Assembly: GCA_025766275.1 (NCBI GenBank)
Contig: JAFKAC010000169.1
Coordinates: forward strand, 1-64,000
DNA: 64,000 bases
Reading direction: 5' to 3'
DNA from: Lactarius indigo
Lineage: Eukaryota > Basidiomycota > Agaricomycetes > Russulales > Russulaceae
This document shows, in pieces, positions 1-12,700 of the stretch (position 1 is the stretch's first letter; each line of letters starts with the position of its first letter). The notes under the pieces were generated by a model, which had not been told where the DNA came from, did not search any database, and saw only the letters and a list, made by a program, of their open reading frames with translations. Both the position numbers and the translations under genes were made by a program.

Positions 1-299
1 CTAAGAACGATCCCTGCTGACCTGGATTAGTGTCCTCCATTGCCAATACACAAATAAATTGGCGGCGAAGCCGCCGAAAATCTGAGCGACGATATATCTT
101 CGTAACCATGCATTAGTCGGCAATCTTTATTATTTTGAAGATCCCTTCGCTAACCTTGCTCCTTTGGCTAAGGGAAAACCGTTGAAGAGAACGTGAACCA
201 GGGTCACGGCTGGGCTGAAGTGGCCACCTGACGTTGCTGAGAACACCACGAGTGCGACAACGATACCCAGCGCATAAGCGAAGCCAACAGTAAGGAGGG
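1..299 (-). CDS. aquaporin (MIP family), partial, runs off the left edge
   Basis: Water or small-solute channel of the plasma or an internal membrane. Two exons join cleanly on the minus strand: 299-155 and 97-22, with a 57 bp intron (98-154, GT at 154-153, AG at 99-98). A further donor lies at 21 (gtcagc), so the gene continues to the left. The peptide reads as aquaporin helices 2-3: a hydrophobic stretch GFAYALGIVVALVVF, the loop-B half helix SGGHFSPAVTL, then RYIVAQIFGGFAANLFVYWQW. The usual first NPA motif is SPA here. Upstream exons are probably within 300-680: GVGATAAFVVGT is readable at 420-378, but a TAG follows it and I could not close a full model, so the 5' part is either mis-spliced in my reading or decayed. 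Family assignment is firm from these motifs; subfamily and substrate are not determined. Confidence 0.75.
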
Positions 300-699
300 C
301 TGTGGTATGCTAAGCATATCTTGCTGTCACACTTTGTTCAGATCAATTGGACGTACAACCGGCCCCGTCAAGACCTAAAATGTGCCCACGACGAACGCAG
401 CTGTGGCGCCTACACCTGATAAAGAATTGTCGATACCAGAACGCTCCCACTATGGAAGACCGCGAACCTGCGTAACAGTAGCAAAAAAACACCTAACTGC
501 ACATCATCAAGACCAATGGGGTATCAACAAGATTAAGGCGGACTTACCATCTCGGCAACACACTCGACAAGCCATTGGGCCCGTCGGTGACGTGTTCTCT
601 CCCATGAGCGAAAGATGGCAGGACGAGGCTCGACATCTGCTAGATGAACCCTGGAGTCGTGACGAGATTGAGTCGTGACGATACCAGTCATTGTGAAGT

Positions 700-3600
700 G
701 AGTATATCGCTGGTACAGGACAGGGGACTCTGGCAGGGAGCCGTCAGAAGGTCAGGGAGTGGATTCCCAACGTTAGGCGCTAAGGGAATCTCATGGACCA
801 GGTTTTATACGCGCTGGTAACCCTAATGGAATGAAGGAACGAACATGCAGGCAAAGCGCACACCCGATGCCAGGTGAACGCCGTGACGCCGTGATATCCC
901 AGACACCATCGATTGACGTCTTGGCGCTTCGATTAGATATCAAATACACGCGCAGCACTCAACTGACCCTATGATCCATGTTGCTGGTGATACGCACGTT
1001 CTTGTACCTTCCTCCTGTCAGTGTAGTTTTCTCAGATTACTAAATGAGGTGCGCCCGTTCCCAGTGCTCTGACCAGTCGGGAAGGGTTTATTCACAGGTT
1101 TTCTCCACAAATAGAGCCCTTTTCCTGGACCAGAGTAAGCCACGGAGTACGGCATTATGTTTTGCCACCACGTCGCAGTGGGATCGGATGATAAAGCACC
1201 AAACATGGTCTAGGAATCCGTCATGTTCAACTCGTAGCTTCCCTTAGCTCGTAGGTGGTGGATCTGGACATCCAGGCCCAGATCAAATGAAGTGTCCCCA
1301 ACTTGCCGTCTCTCTCTTTCCTCACGGGGAGGACGGGATCATCTGGGGCCAGCCAGCTCGTGGCTATTCTTGTGACGTTTCCACGGGTTCAGACTCAGTT
1401 GAGCCACTGGTTTTAGAAGGTCAGCGCTCATATGGGCGTTGCGTTGCTGTGTCGATGTGTATTCCGCGGAGGCATCTGAATCTTCCTGAGATCATGCGTT
1501 CAGGGCAGAATAGTAGGTGACCGGGCTACCTACAGGAGAAGACAAATAATACAACACGAGACTTGTTTATATAGCAGTTGACACCCAGGTGACCCAGAGA
1601 AACAAGCATACACCTGCCAGCGAAAATTCAGGGGGCGCCGAATCAGGTACACAACCCCAAGGAATACAGACAGCGTCGATGCGCCTTATCTAAGCGAGAA
1701 GGTCTGATCCAGATTTCGAGACACATGGGTCTGCAACAAGGCAGTTGGGACGGCTGTATGATAGCAGCGAGAGCGCCTGCAACCCAATAAGCCTATACCA
1801 AGATAGGATCAGAAGCTCCCAGGAAGTGGGGAGGTCCAATTGTATAGGCAAACGTTAAAGGGCGGAGCTCAAGCCGCGACGCGGAAGCACCTTAGTAAAG
1901 TGTTGCATAGGGTTCTGTACCTCGAAAGAAATAGTAGACCCAATAACAGTATCAGACCTGCGCGAAGATCGGAATGTCGGGTTTTGAAATGACGGTCGTA
2001 TACAGCACGACGGATGCCAAGCCCCAGTATATTGTAAACAAGTGTCTAGAATCTTCGAATTGATACTACAGTAACGTACTATACAAATAGTTGCCAAGAA
2101 AAAAGAACAATTGGCACCGAAAGAAAGTGACATTTTGCGGGAAATCTCTGAATCATCAATAAGCTATTAAGCATGCCAAGAAGCATGCAGTCGTTTCTCC
2201 GGGTCGTTCGTTCGTTCACCACAAACGACCAAGAGTAGCAACTACTAGTAGCGAAAGTTTCCTCGAATCGGGCCTACTGAAACCATTCGACTAGTAAGAA
2301 AAGAAGGACTTATGGGATGGAGCCGAACGCTTCATGCCAAGCTTCATACGACATTTGACACTGAGGTTCGTAATCAGCGTATTAGGTCATACTGGGATCA
2401 GGCCTGTCAAGGCCCATGACATTAATGAACAGCGTCTGCCATGGGCTTTCTAATGGAAAGGCACTGGAACGAACAAATCGCGCAGCTACATTCAATGAGA
2501 GCTATATTTCGATGAAGGGGGGACAATGTCAAACGCAGCGGACGATAGCCTACGCGAGATCACTGCGAGATCATCCGCCACTAGAATTCAGTATCATGTC
2601 GATTCGGTATCCCACATACGTGCGACGCTCTGCGAGACGGGAAATTCTTCTGTACACAGAGGGAGAAGCATTGTATCGTATACTACATTGGATGGGCGAC
2701 CAGAGTTCTGGAATCCACATCCCAGGCTCAAGCCTGGCCAAGAGCGCTTGTTATCCGACTCGGAAGTTTTGCCCTAGACGGGTGCTAGAGTACCATATAG
2801 AGGTCCAGCATCATGATATCCAACAGTCATCACCAATCATATGATTTTTGCAATTGACCGGAACAATGATAGGCGCTCCACTGGTTAGAAGTACCCGTAC
2901 CTCTTGATCGACTTGAACACGGGGCGATCGGAAGCCTGGCGTTTATAACTTACGGTATGGTCGTAAGTCACAACAAACTCGCCCCCGTGGTCTTCGTAGG
3001 ATTCACGTGGACATTGACCGTGGTCACTGCTTGTACCATCCACTACGTCTGACGTGTGTCATCGCTTTCGACAAGGCCAGTAATACAGGACGAACAACCC
3101 ATTGATCGACTCAATAGTGCAGGTGCCCAGCTTCGACGAGCACCGCTACTCAAAACTGGCACGCTAGGAGACAGGGAAGCATCGGAGTGTAATGCCACCA
3201 TCGGGAGATATGGGACGGAGACATGTGGGGCACCCCCCGGTGCTTCGTCGGCCCAGTGGAGTGGGACGTCTGATGGAGAAGGATGCAACGATTTTGTCGG
3301 CAGCAATTTCCGCCCATGAAACCTCCCTGTGGGAAGGTCGACCGGTAAATGGGAGGAGTTCCTGGGACATGCGCGCTGTGTTTCAGAGTTAAGTCCATAC
3401 CACTGTGGCGAACACGACCCTTCCTGGACATGTCGTTGGCACCATGAGGCGCTCACTCGCGAAAAGGGTGAACATAATAAAGGCCGGCTCCTGAGGCCTG
3501 AGGCCTCAGGAGCTGTTTCTGTTTCTGTGGCTGGCAGCCAGCAACTTACAAAATGGCGTCGCCCGTCGCCCAGATAGGTCTCTGCTACATATTTGTTTGC

Positions 3601-5334
3601 GGCCCATCATGGCATACACAGCCGCAATACGCGGAGCTGGCGGCTCTCCGGGTCATGGATGCAAATGTACTTGGCTCTATGTATGGTAGAGATGAAGATA
3701 TGGAGGAATAGGGGTATTGAGGCCTTATATTGAGGGATGGACGGTGCAACGAAAAATGACAGTTGGATGTTGTCGGGCTATAGCCTTGTACGCCGATTTA
3801 CAGAAAATAAACAGGGGGTACTGTTGTGAGGAGTGCGCAGCACCTCGTGGATCCGCAAGCAATGTCATAGATAAGGAGATAACAAAAATAGTTATATTGC
3901 CGTAATAATATAGGACCATCTCGCCACACAATGAACCTGAGAGCTTTATGTACGACTTGGTGGACTGTGATACCGTAGCGTAAGTAAAGAAAGATATACT
4001 GGTCAATGACGGAAAGGTCTTGCGCAACGCCTCGGAATAGTAAAGCATAAAGGTGAGAGGGGTTCGGTTGCGGTTAGCTTTCAAGCCTCGGACTGGTGGG
4101 GACGGTGACAGAACCGAATACTGGATGAACAACGTAACGTGCCCTTCTAAGCTGACAACCGGAAGAAACGGCCGGACCTGAAGGGATGCTGTATGTGTAC
4201 CAGATAGAGTGCATCTTGGCAGAGGAAAAGGTTGCCACCTGGCGGCGAGAGGTCTGACAGGCGCTCCAGATCAATTCCGCGGCTATCTTTGAAGTCAGCG
4301 GACTCAGTATTGTACAATCATACACCGTCGAGAAAAAGTGGAGGAACCTCACCTGCCCTGAGCTATGTGAAAGACAGCTTCTGGGTTACAATGAGTCCGC
4401 GCAAGCCTTTCTTGCTGCAAAGTCTGACGAAGATATGAAGTGGACGTAGAAAGGCGCGCGGAGTATGTATTCGCGAAGAAATTGGGCGGTTATGTGGGTT
4501 AGACGGCTAGCGGCCTTGAGCCCGTAGTCTGGAACAGAAGCCCAGTAATAGAACCTCGACGATTACATTGCTGACGTAGCAGAACAGCGCGGATTTATGG
4601 TATCGAAAGACGAAACGGGTGTTGACTTTTTTTTTTTTTTACCTCTGGCCTGCCCACAGTTGGGGTAGAGGGAGATGTCGTAGACGATTCCTTCGTCAAT
4701 GTGGCGAAGGTTATCGCTGGTGGGAAGACCCTGAGGGAGGCGTGGTTGATCAACTAGATAATGCCAATAGACAATAGGGATATAGTAACACAGTGGACCA
4801 TCCTGGTAACGGCAAGCACCGGTACAGTACATTTTCAGAAGTGCTCACTGGAGTAGGGGAGGGTGATATGACATCTCCAGTACCCACTGAATAACATAAC
4901 TGACGGGTCAAGGAGCTCAATTATCTGGTAAGAATGCTCGACTAAACAGAGTCGACCTTTTCTGGATGCGTTGTTATTGGAACAGGAGTGGGAGAACAGG
5001 CTGCCAGAGAAAAATAGACAAGCCAATACCATTAACGGAGGTGGTAAAGTGAGCTATGGCTAGAGTAGTGACCATAGAGGAGAGATGGAGACAAGACAAA
5101 CAAGACTCAGATGAACGGCCGGTCGGGATTGGCTGCAGTGGAAGTGGGACCCCGGATGAATGATGGCCACCTCTGGATCTGTAGGAGGGTGCACGGACCA
5201 CTCTTGATGAGCCTCAAGGCGGTGTGTATGCGGTTCTGGTGTACATTAGAGGGTCGTATGTGCATTACGAGTGAGACAAGGACGCATATACAAGGCGATG
5301 GTGGGACTGAGCGTGTATTGGGGTCCCAAGAATT
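700..5334. other. gene-poor region, nothing firmly identified
   Basis: About 4.6 kb with only short open frames on both strands. None carries a family motif I recognise, and no tRNA, LTR or terminal repeat was identified. A local GC palindrome made of CTGAGGCC/GGCCTCAG units lies near 3491-3511. A T14 tract lies at about 4627-4640. Weak coding-like scraps near 3.6 kb and 4.2-4.8 kb are listed separately. The region could be intergenic DNA or a strongly decayed transposon. Confidence 0.5.
4190..4760 (+). pseudogene. coding-like fragments of unknown protein
   Basis: Three plus-strand stretches read like protein but are separated by stops and frame changes. About 4193-4250 includes YQIECILAEEKVATWRREV. 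About 4255-4446 includes VEKKWRNLTCPELCERQLLG and ESAQAFLAAKSDEDMKW. About 4640-4755 includes DVVDDSFVNVAKVIAGGKT. Frame changes could be introns, but I found no consistent set of splice sites. I do not recognise the family. It may be a decayed host gene or a transposon-borne gene. Low confidence. Confidence 0.2.
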
Positions 5335-5649
5335 TTGTGTGGTGTGTGTCGTGAAGTGAGAATTGACTGGTTGTCGCCTGCCCTGCTTTGCTTTGCTTGC
5401 ACACTACACCTTGACCTCCGCCGCCTGCGATTCGAGCACACCCGCTCTCGCTTATCCGCGACACTTTCTTCTCCATCCTCTCACAGGCTCTTCTCTCTTC
5501 ATACACCTGTGCCCACCTTTATACGAGCTCTTTCGCCACATTTTCCCTTCCCTCTCTCGCCTCGTCTCCCACTTATTCGACCAGTATCGCCTTTTGCCCT
5601 CACTCTAGGTCTCACTTTTCTGTTGCCTTTCTATACATCCGTCTATCAC
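5335..5649 (+). promoter_or_regulatory. pyrimidine-rich 5' leader/promoter of the Pbp1 gene
   Basis: Long C/T-rich tracts (5400-5640) immediately precede the ATG at 5650, as is common for transcription start regions in filamentous fungi. No TATA box or specific operator is recognised. The reading frame of exon 1 stays open upstream to 5335 but contains no ATG before 5650, which fixes the most likely start. Confidence 0.4.
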
Positions 5650-8600
5650 ATGGCTGCGACGCAAGTCCGACAACCAAAGCCAACCAAGAAGAACTTTCCC
5701 GGCGATAATCCTTCTGCTCGGTTTGTCCCCCTTACTCCTTCCGCCTCTTCCACTAACATTAACGCAATTATTTCTAGCCGCCAGCCCGCCTGGGGCGGTG
5801 CGCGGCCTTCTCCATCTTTTTCTCCCAGTCCGAATAACGCCCGTCTACCCAATGGACCTCCACCCTCCACCTCTACCCAGGCCGCATCCTTCCCCCCTCT
5901 CGGTCCTGCAACACCCACCCCTCGCCAGGATCACAAGGTTGTCCTTCAGAATCTCGCCAATCTCGCTGTGCGTATTATATTCCATCTTACTATTACCGCC
6001 GGTTCGTATTCATGTTCTTTGCCCGAAAGGGGACGTCCGTTACTCTCCTTACAAAGACCGCAAAACGCTACGAGGGTGTCATCGCTTCCACCACTGAGAG
6101 CGAAGGGGACACAACTGGTGTCACTCTTCGTGATGTGAAGGAGCTTACAGCTCCCGGTGCTCCTGTTAAGAATCAGTTCTTCATCGCATCTACGAACATT
6201 GAATCTTGGTCACCTGTGCCCGCGAGTTCCAATGGTTCAGGACAAGGCCCCTCGAATACAAGCTCACGTGTAGACGGTAAAGAACGGGCGTTACTTCAGA
6301 CTCTTGCTGGCCTTACCGTACGTGATACTATGAATCTCGCTCAACTGGAGTTTTGACCACGTGCCGAACCCCTTAGGGTACAACCATCACTCTCACCTCC
6401 AAGGCAGGAAAGCGTTATGAAGGTGTCATAACCTCGACTGCGGGGGAACGAAACACACTCGGACTTACTCTCCGTGATGTCAAGGAACTTTCTGCCCCGG
6501 GTGCTCCACTCAAGGACCACTTCTTTATTCCTGCTACTGATATCGACACCTGGTCTTCTGGTCCGGCTGATGTTAAGGCTCCGAACGGTGATTGTATGCG
6601 TTATACAGTCTTTTCGTGTTCCTTTTTTTCTTTTAACTCTCGGTTTAATCTGCTCTCTAGCTTTCAAAACCGATACCGACATCAGTCAAAAAGCACCACG
6701 CCGCGATCGTGAGCGCGAGCTTCAGGCTTGGCAGGCTGATTTGCCCCCACCAGCGGTTGCCCCTCCTGGGACTACGCATGGACCGCTCAATGATGATATT
6801 ACATTCGGTGCAGGTTCTGTAGGACACGCGGGATGGAATCAGTTCACTGCCAATGAAAAGTTGTTTGGCGTCAGGACAGGTTTTGACGAGGAATTGTACA
6901 CGACTAAATTGGATCGAACTGGCGCTGATTTTGCTGAGCGCGAAAAGAGAGCACAGGCGCTGGCAAACGAGATTATGAGGGTTCGTCTGTTCTTTTACCC
7001 ATTTTCAGCGCGTGTTTATCGAGGCGACGCAGGGCGCGACGAGTAATCCACATATCTTAGAAGAGCGCGTCATGAATAACGTCGATAATAGTGGAGTTAA
7101 TGAGGAAGACAAGTTCGTCGCTTGCCTAACTTAATTTTCAGTAGCAGAAGTTGATCTTATTCCTCAGGTATGGGGCGGTCGCTCGCGGCCCCAACGCCTA
7201 TGTTCCTCCTGGAGCGCGCAAGAATCCCCCTTCAGTTGTGCCTCCTGCCGCCGTGGCACCTATTGCAGTGCCGCCTGCATCTGCTAGTGCCAGTGTCAAG
7301 GGGCCTGATGTCCCCAAGGTATCCATCAATGCTCCAGATGGTTCTACCGTCTCCGATACGACCACACCTGTACCGTCTCCTTCTCCGGCTCCATCTGCAT
7401 CTGCGTCCCAAAAGGTATTTCATCTTATCCGGTCCAATTGCAGCGCTATTGAAGAGCATAATGTCATGATTACAGCCCCCAGCAGATGCACTTCCTGCGT
7501 TCCGCGAATTTGTAACTCACGAGAAGCAGCGACTGACGCAGAAGCGCCAAGCACTGGTGAAGAGCGAGAGAGATAAGCGTATGGCCGAGTTACTCAAGTT
7601 CAGTCAAAGCTTCAAGGTAATTATCTTCTGCTTGTTCTGTTAGCCTTGATTTACTGAGTACTGCTCGCTGCCAGTTGAACAAGCCCATCCCGGACGACCT
7701 TGTAAAGATTCTTGCCAAAGATGAGGAAAAGCAGCGTGCTATCATTGAAAAGTCTACCAAGGATGCCACTTCTTCACAAGCTCGCTCCATCGGAGCCACT
7801 GCTGCACTTAGTGCGACGCCTACAACTAACCCGCCTGTTCCCGCGACCTCCAGCAGAGTTGCGACATCCACCTCTGGTAATGTGTCAGGCACAAGTTCAT
7901 CTTCGAAACTCGTTAGCAGCCCTTCCGTCGCCAGTACCAAGACACCTGTCACCGCTCCTACAAAAGGCGCGAGGATCAGCATGGTCATCCAACCCATTCC
8001 GCCGTTCAAGGGCAAGAAGTCGCAGACGGCATCGCAACCGTCCAACACTGCGGCACAGGTTACGACGACGAAGGCTTCCGGGTCAGGCACCAGCTCACAG
8101 TCTTCCAAGAGTACAGAGTCTGCGAAGCTAGATGGAGCTGTGAATAAATTAAACGTCAATGCTACATCGTTCAGGCCAAATCCGAAGGCTGTAGCGTTCA
8201 CTCCTGTAGTTGTTCGCCTCCACATCGTTGATACACCTTAGCTGACACTCATGATTGCCTTTCTCAGGCTTCGCCAAACACGGCTGTTGGCCCATCAGCG
8301 AATTCGTCACCTAAGACCAAGCCTGAAGGCGTACGTGAAAATTACGTCCCATATACTATCTGTGGTCTCATTAAACTGATCTGTAGTCCTCGACCTCTCC
8401 GCCCACGCCAAATCCCTTCTTTGGCAAGGTTGCGCTCAAAAAGACCCCTGTCCACGTCAAAGATGATTTTAACCCGTTCAAGTTCACCAAGGTCGCCGAA
8501 GCGAGCGCCGTCAGTGCGTATCCACTTAACCTTTTTAAATCTTGCCGGTGACCGAATATGTTTTGGCCAGACGCCATTTGGCCGTATCAAGGTAAACGCT

Positions 8601-9378
8601 ACATGCAGATGTTCCCGCCTGTCCAAGCACCGCCGCCCCAACAGTCGCCACATATGGTCCCTCCTGGGCCACCACCAATTCCGCCACCGCCTTACGAGGA
8701 AGATCAATCGATTCCTCGTGGATATGTTTATGCCTATCCTCCCTATGGCTATCCTGGTCAGGTTCGTCGCCCTGTCGCTCTCTATCTTTTTTTTTTTTCG
8801 AGGGATATAACCGACAGCCGATGATGCCGGGTATGGCCCCGCCACCCCCCGGTGCTTACATTCCTGGGCCATTCATGCAACCAATGCCCTACCCTCCATC
8901 TATGCCCCCACCAAATGGTAAGTACTGGCCAAGTTAGTTCTTACTTCTACTGAGTTCGCCATTTAGCAGCTATGTACGCATCACCACAGATGGGGCAGAT
9001 GCCACGTACGTCCACAGATCCGTTACAGAATTCTAAGACCTTGAAACACCTTCTCTAGCCCCACAAGCATATATGCAAGCCCCACCTCCGGGACAGTACC
9101 CACCCCCGCCGAACGGCGCGGGCCCTCGTCCCTCCATGCCTCCGACGCCAATTCCCGCACACGCGCACCCATATTACCACCAAAGCCCGCAACGTATGGG
9201 ATCCTAATTCATCATTTCTACCTATTCAGCTGGGTCACTTATCGTGAATCCCACAGTCCCGCAGGCTGTCCCATATCCAATGATGATCCCCCCGCCAGGC
9301 GCCCCCGGCGGCCCGCCTCACGGTTACGAGGGCGGTCCCGCACCGCCTGTGCCTATGGGCGGTGTCGGCCATGCATGA
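5650..9378 (+). CDS. PBP1: ataxin-2/Pbp1 homologue with tandem SM domains
   Basis: Poly(A)-binding-protein-associated RNA regulator (stress granules, polyadenylation, TORC1 signalling in yeast). Exons: 5650-5967, 6030-6317, 6377-6593, 6661-6980, 7033-7112, 7168-7414, 7476-7616, 7675-8205, 8268-8330, 8387-8513, 8571-8761, 8818-8917, 8970-9005, 9059-9193, 9257-9378; every phase closes, giving 971 aa. Domains: two ataxin-2 SM (Lsm-like) repeats at about 90-185 and 190-270 (KRYEGVIASTTES and KRYEGVITSTAGE, each followed by LRDVKEL.APGAP). An LsmAD domain follows at about 275-410 (FGVRTGFDEELYTTKLDR, then KYGAVARGPNAYVPPGARK). A lysine/glutamate-rich helix lies near 510-560. A PAM2 motif near 693-712 (LNVNATSFRPNPKA) should bind the MLLE domain of Pab1. 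The tail is Pro/Met/Tyr-rich and disordered. The duplication of the SM domain is unusual. The gene is convergent with the MadBub gene downstream. Confidence 0.9.
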
Positions 9379-9727
9379 TGTAGGAGGTCGCTCGTTGCTG
9401 TTGTCTGTCTGTCTGTTTTTCTACTTTCTGCTCGGGCGACCTGCGCTCTTCGCGCAGCTCGGGGTCGCGCCGCGCGTGGTGTGCGCAAAGGTGGGTCTGG
9501 CATAGCATAGCTTCGTTCGCTGTTTTGCTATTCTGTATCTACGCTATCTCTGCGTTCATCTGATGCACCCTGCACGCGCTCGCATCCCATCTGTCATACT
9601 GTGTGAAGGTGTATCGCAAGATATAATACTAAAAGAAAAGAAGAGAAAAGAAAAAATGGCAATAAGAACAGATGGTACGTAATACTGAGGGGTTAATATC
9701 CTACAAATATATTTGGCGTGAGAAGGC
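9379..9727. other. convergent 3' intergenic spacer
   Basis: The 349 bp between the stop codons of Pbp1 (plus) and MadBub (minus) hold the two 3' untranslated regions. There is a T/C/G-rich stretch near 9400-9480 and an A-rich stretch at 9626-9660. No gene is seen. Confidence 0.5.
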
Positions 9728-12700
9728 CTAGTGGCCACGAATGACAAACAGTTCGACCTTCTTCAACAGCCCCTTCAGCGTGTTACTACTCCGATTACAG
9801 TTCGCTTGCAACCACTCTTCCATCTCGGCCCGCAATAGTGCGAGTGTGTCAGAGAGAGGTAGTGCGCCGTCGGGGCGTACGAGACACGGGTTGAGCAGGA
9901 CGTCGAACAGGCGTGTCCATAAGTCGGCCTGCCAATACCGCTTGAAGCCCGTCGCAAGCTTATACCTCGGTACGCCTCCGCCGTCCTTCGGTGGCTCAAC
10001 AGGCACGACGGAAGACGCCTCGATGTACTTGCCATACAGCATGCAGTACACGATACCCGCGAGGCCAAAGTAGTCCGCCTGGTACGTCCACGGGCGGCCC
10101 TCACGCATTTCGACGCAGTCGCGCGCGTCGATGGCCCATTCCGCGACGAACGCCTGGCCGCGCGGGAACATGCGCGTGTCGATCGCGCGCCCAAAGTCGA
10201 TCAGCTTGATGCCCTTGCAGTGCCAGCCGCTCGTGCCTGCGGGGTCGTACTGCGCGGCCCAGAGAGACGAGCCGCCGGGCACGTCCTCGAGCCGGACGAG
10301 GCAGTTGTCGATCTTGAGGTCGCCGTGGATGATCCCTGCGCTGTGTAGCCCTTCGAGCAGGCGCAGGAACTCGATCGTGAAGAACATCACGAGCAGCTCG
10401 TCGAGGCACGCGCCTTGCTGCGATACCCCGGCAGGTCCTGCGTGGTTGATGATGTCGAGCAGCGAGCCCTGCGTGCAGAGATCGAGGACCAGGAAGCTCT
10501 CGTCAGGGAAGGTGTATAGCGCTTGGGGATAGATGACCGACGATCGAAGGCGCGCAGGTAGGCATTCGTGGGCCTTGTGCAGCATGCGAAATTCCCAGAT
10601 ATTATGCGGTTTGACAACTTTGATCGCAACTCGATGCGCCTCGTCGTCATCCTCGTCTTCGTCCTCGTCCTCTTCGTCCTCGTTATCACCACCTCCGAAC
10701 TTGGGTGCGACGGCTTTGGCCCCAAATACCGCCCCGAATCCACCTTCGCCGAGCTTCTCGTATACACAGAAACGCTTATCCCCGAGCTCCAGAGAGAATG
10801 TTTGCCCAGAGGAAGTGCCGTTGGTCTTCAACTGCTTTCGAGCAAACTTCTGCAAACTATCAAGGAGTTGAGATTCCTGAGACGAATGGTGATGTTCAGG
10901 ATTTGGCGGGAGTTGAGAGAGTAGGGTAGATATAATTGATGAGTCAAAAGGATTGCACGGGTTCGTTGGTTTGAAGGCAGGCGCCCCAAGTACCTCGTCG
11001 GACAAGTTCAGCTTCCCAGCTTTTTCCTCTACTAGCGCGGTAGTGGCCTGCAACTTGGAATCTTTCTTAGCCCTATCAGGACCTGGGATGGTGTGTCCGC
11101 CTGATAGACTGAACGGTGGATCAAATGACGAGGTTGATGTTGCCTCGTCGCTCCTGGGGTTGCGGTCATGGTCACTAGCGTGCTGCTCGCTGATGAAGAC
11201 GTTATCCCTCCGAACTTCTGCGGCTAACCGCTCGGCGGCCACGACAGCGTCAGGCTCTCCGAACGTCGCCTTTTCTCCCGGTGTCGAGACTTCATCTGGA
11301 ACGATAAAACGGCCCGTTGATGTGTATTCCAGTGTTCGCTCCGTAATAGGCGTCATGACATTGAATTGGCCAAATCGGCCACCAAACGGCGCGTTGTGAG
11401 GGGTTTCATATTCGTCGGTATCTTCTTCGTAATCCACGTCAGCGTTGGGTGGGATATCCTCGTCTTCCTCGTCTTCGGACAGTGCTTGAATTCTCTTTCT
11501 TCCCGTTCTCTGAGGTACGAATGTCCCTAGGGGTGTGCGGCTACTTAAAGCTGATGCAGCCGATGACACGCCATCAACAAAGGGGTCACCAGGTTTTGAG
11601 AACACAGAAACCTTTTCTGGTGGACGGCTGAAAACCTTGAAAGGGGCCTGAGCGTCACCGAGAAAGGTGAACTTCGTAGAGCTCGGTTTGGGAGCCCCAT
11701 TCTCGCGTGCTACCTGGAAAACTTGTCCCTCCGGTTTCAACGAGTGTTCAGGTGGTTGCTTAGTCTCCTCTTTAGCGACAGGTGTGAAGACTTTTGAGAA
11801 GACATTTGGCGTTGCACCGGTGCCTTTTGGCGCAGATGCGGGTGCGGCAGTCCCGATATCTTTTGAGGCCAACGCTCGGCGCGCAGCGGCGGGCGCAGGT
11901 GGTCGTGCTTGAAGATCGTTATCGACGAAAGGTTTGAACTTTGTACGTAGGATTAGCGCTTGATTAATTGGCAGATGAATGTGAATACTTTAGGTGGAGC
12001 AGCGTTCTCCTTGCGACCCGCGTTCTCATCAATAAAGGGTGTGAAACCTGAATAGGGCAGTAAACAACACGCAATGATAATTCGGAGATGGGGCCAATCC
12101 TCACTTGGAGTCGCTGTCGAGTTATTAGGTTTCTCTGAAACGGGACGAGATTGTGGGAGTAAACTGAGGGGTGTCACAGGCTCAATGGCGCGTACTGGGG
12201 CATGCTTGGTCCCCGGCATAGCAGAAAAGCGCGTAGATTTCTCAGGCGAATTGTACATGCCAAAGACATCTTCAAGCGCCGCTTTTGTATTGATGGTAAC
12301 AGTGGGCTCGCTTCCACCAAGATTCCTCCGAGCAACGTAACTACGAGTGTTCTTGGTCCCGTCGTCATTGAAGTTGACTTGCGCTGTTGACGCATTGTCA
12401 CGAGAGAGCTCAGAAGCGGGGGGCGGACCCCACTTTTTGCCTAGGAGACCCATAGAACGTGCGCGTGCTTCGGCCATACTGTACTCTCCACTTTCTTCGG
12501 TAAACAACAAACGGAGATCGAGTCGTAGCTTCTCAGGTCGTTTTCCTGCTACTGGAGGGGCTAACATGTGAGAATAGCGAGTGTGGGGTTGCGAGGTAGA
12601 CGACGAGGGTAGTGAGGGAGCTTGGGAAGAAGAGGCAGAACTGGATCTGGGTGGGACATGCGCTGGTGCGCTAGGACTGTCATAGTTCTTGAGCGGTTGT

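Noticed and set aside
3043..3456. 137-codon minus-strand frame, and a 142-codon plus-strand frame at 2416-2844
   Set aside because: No domain, no plausible exon neighbours, and composition typical of non-coding DNA.
10101..10871. Additional frames on both strands within the MadBub kinase exon
   Set aside because: Arg-rich or Ser-rich shadows of the GC-rich kinase exon; the kinase motifs lie in one continuous minus-strand frame.
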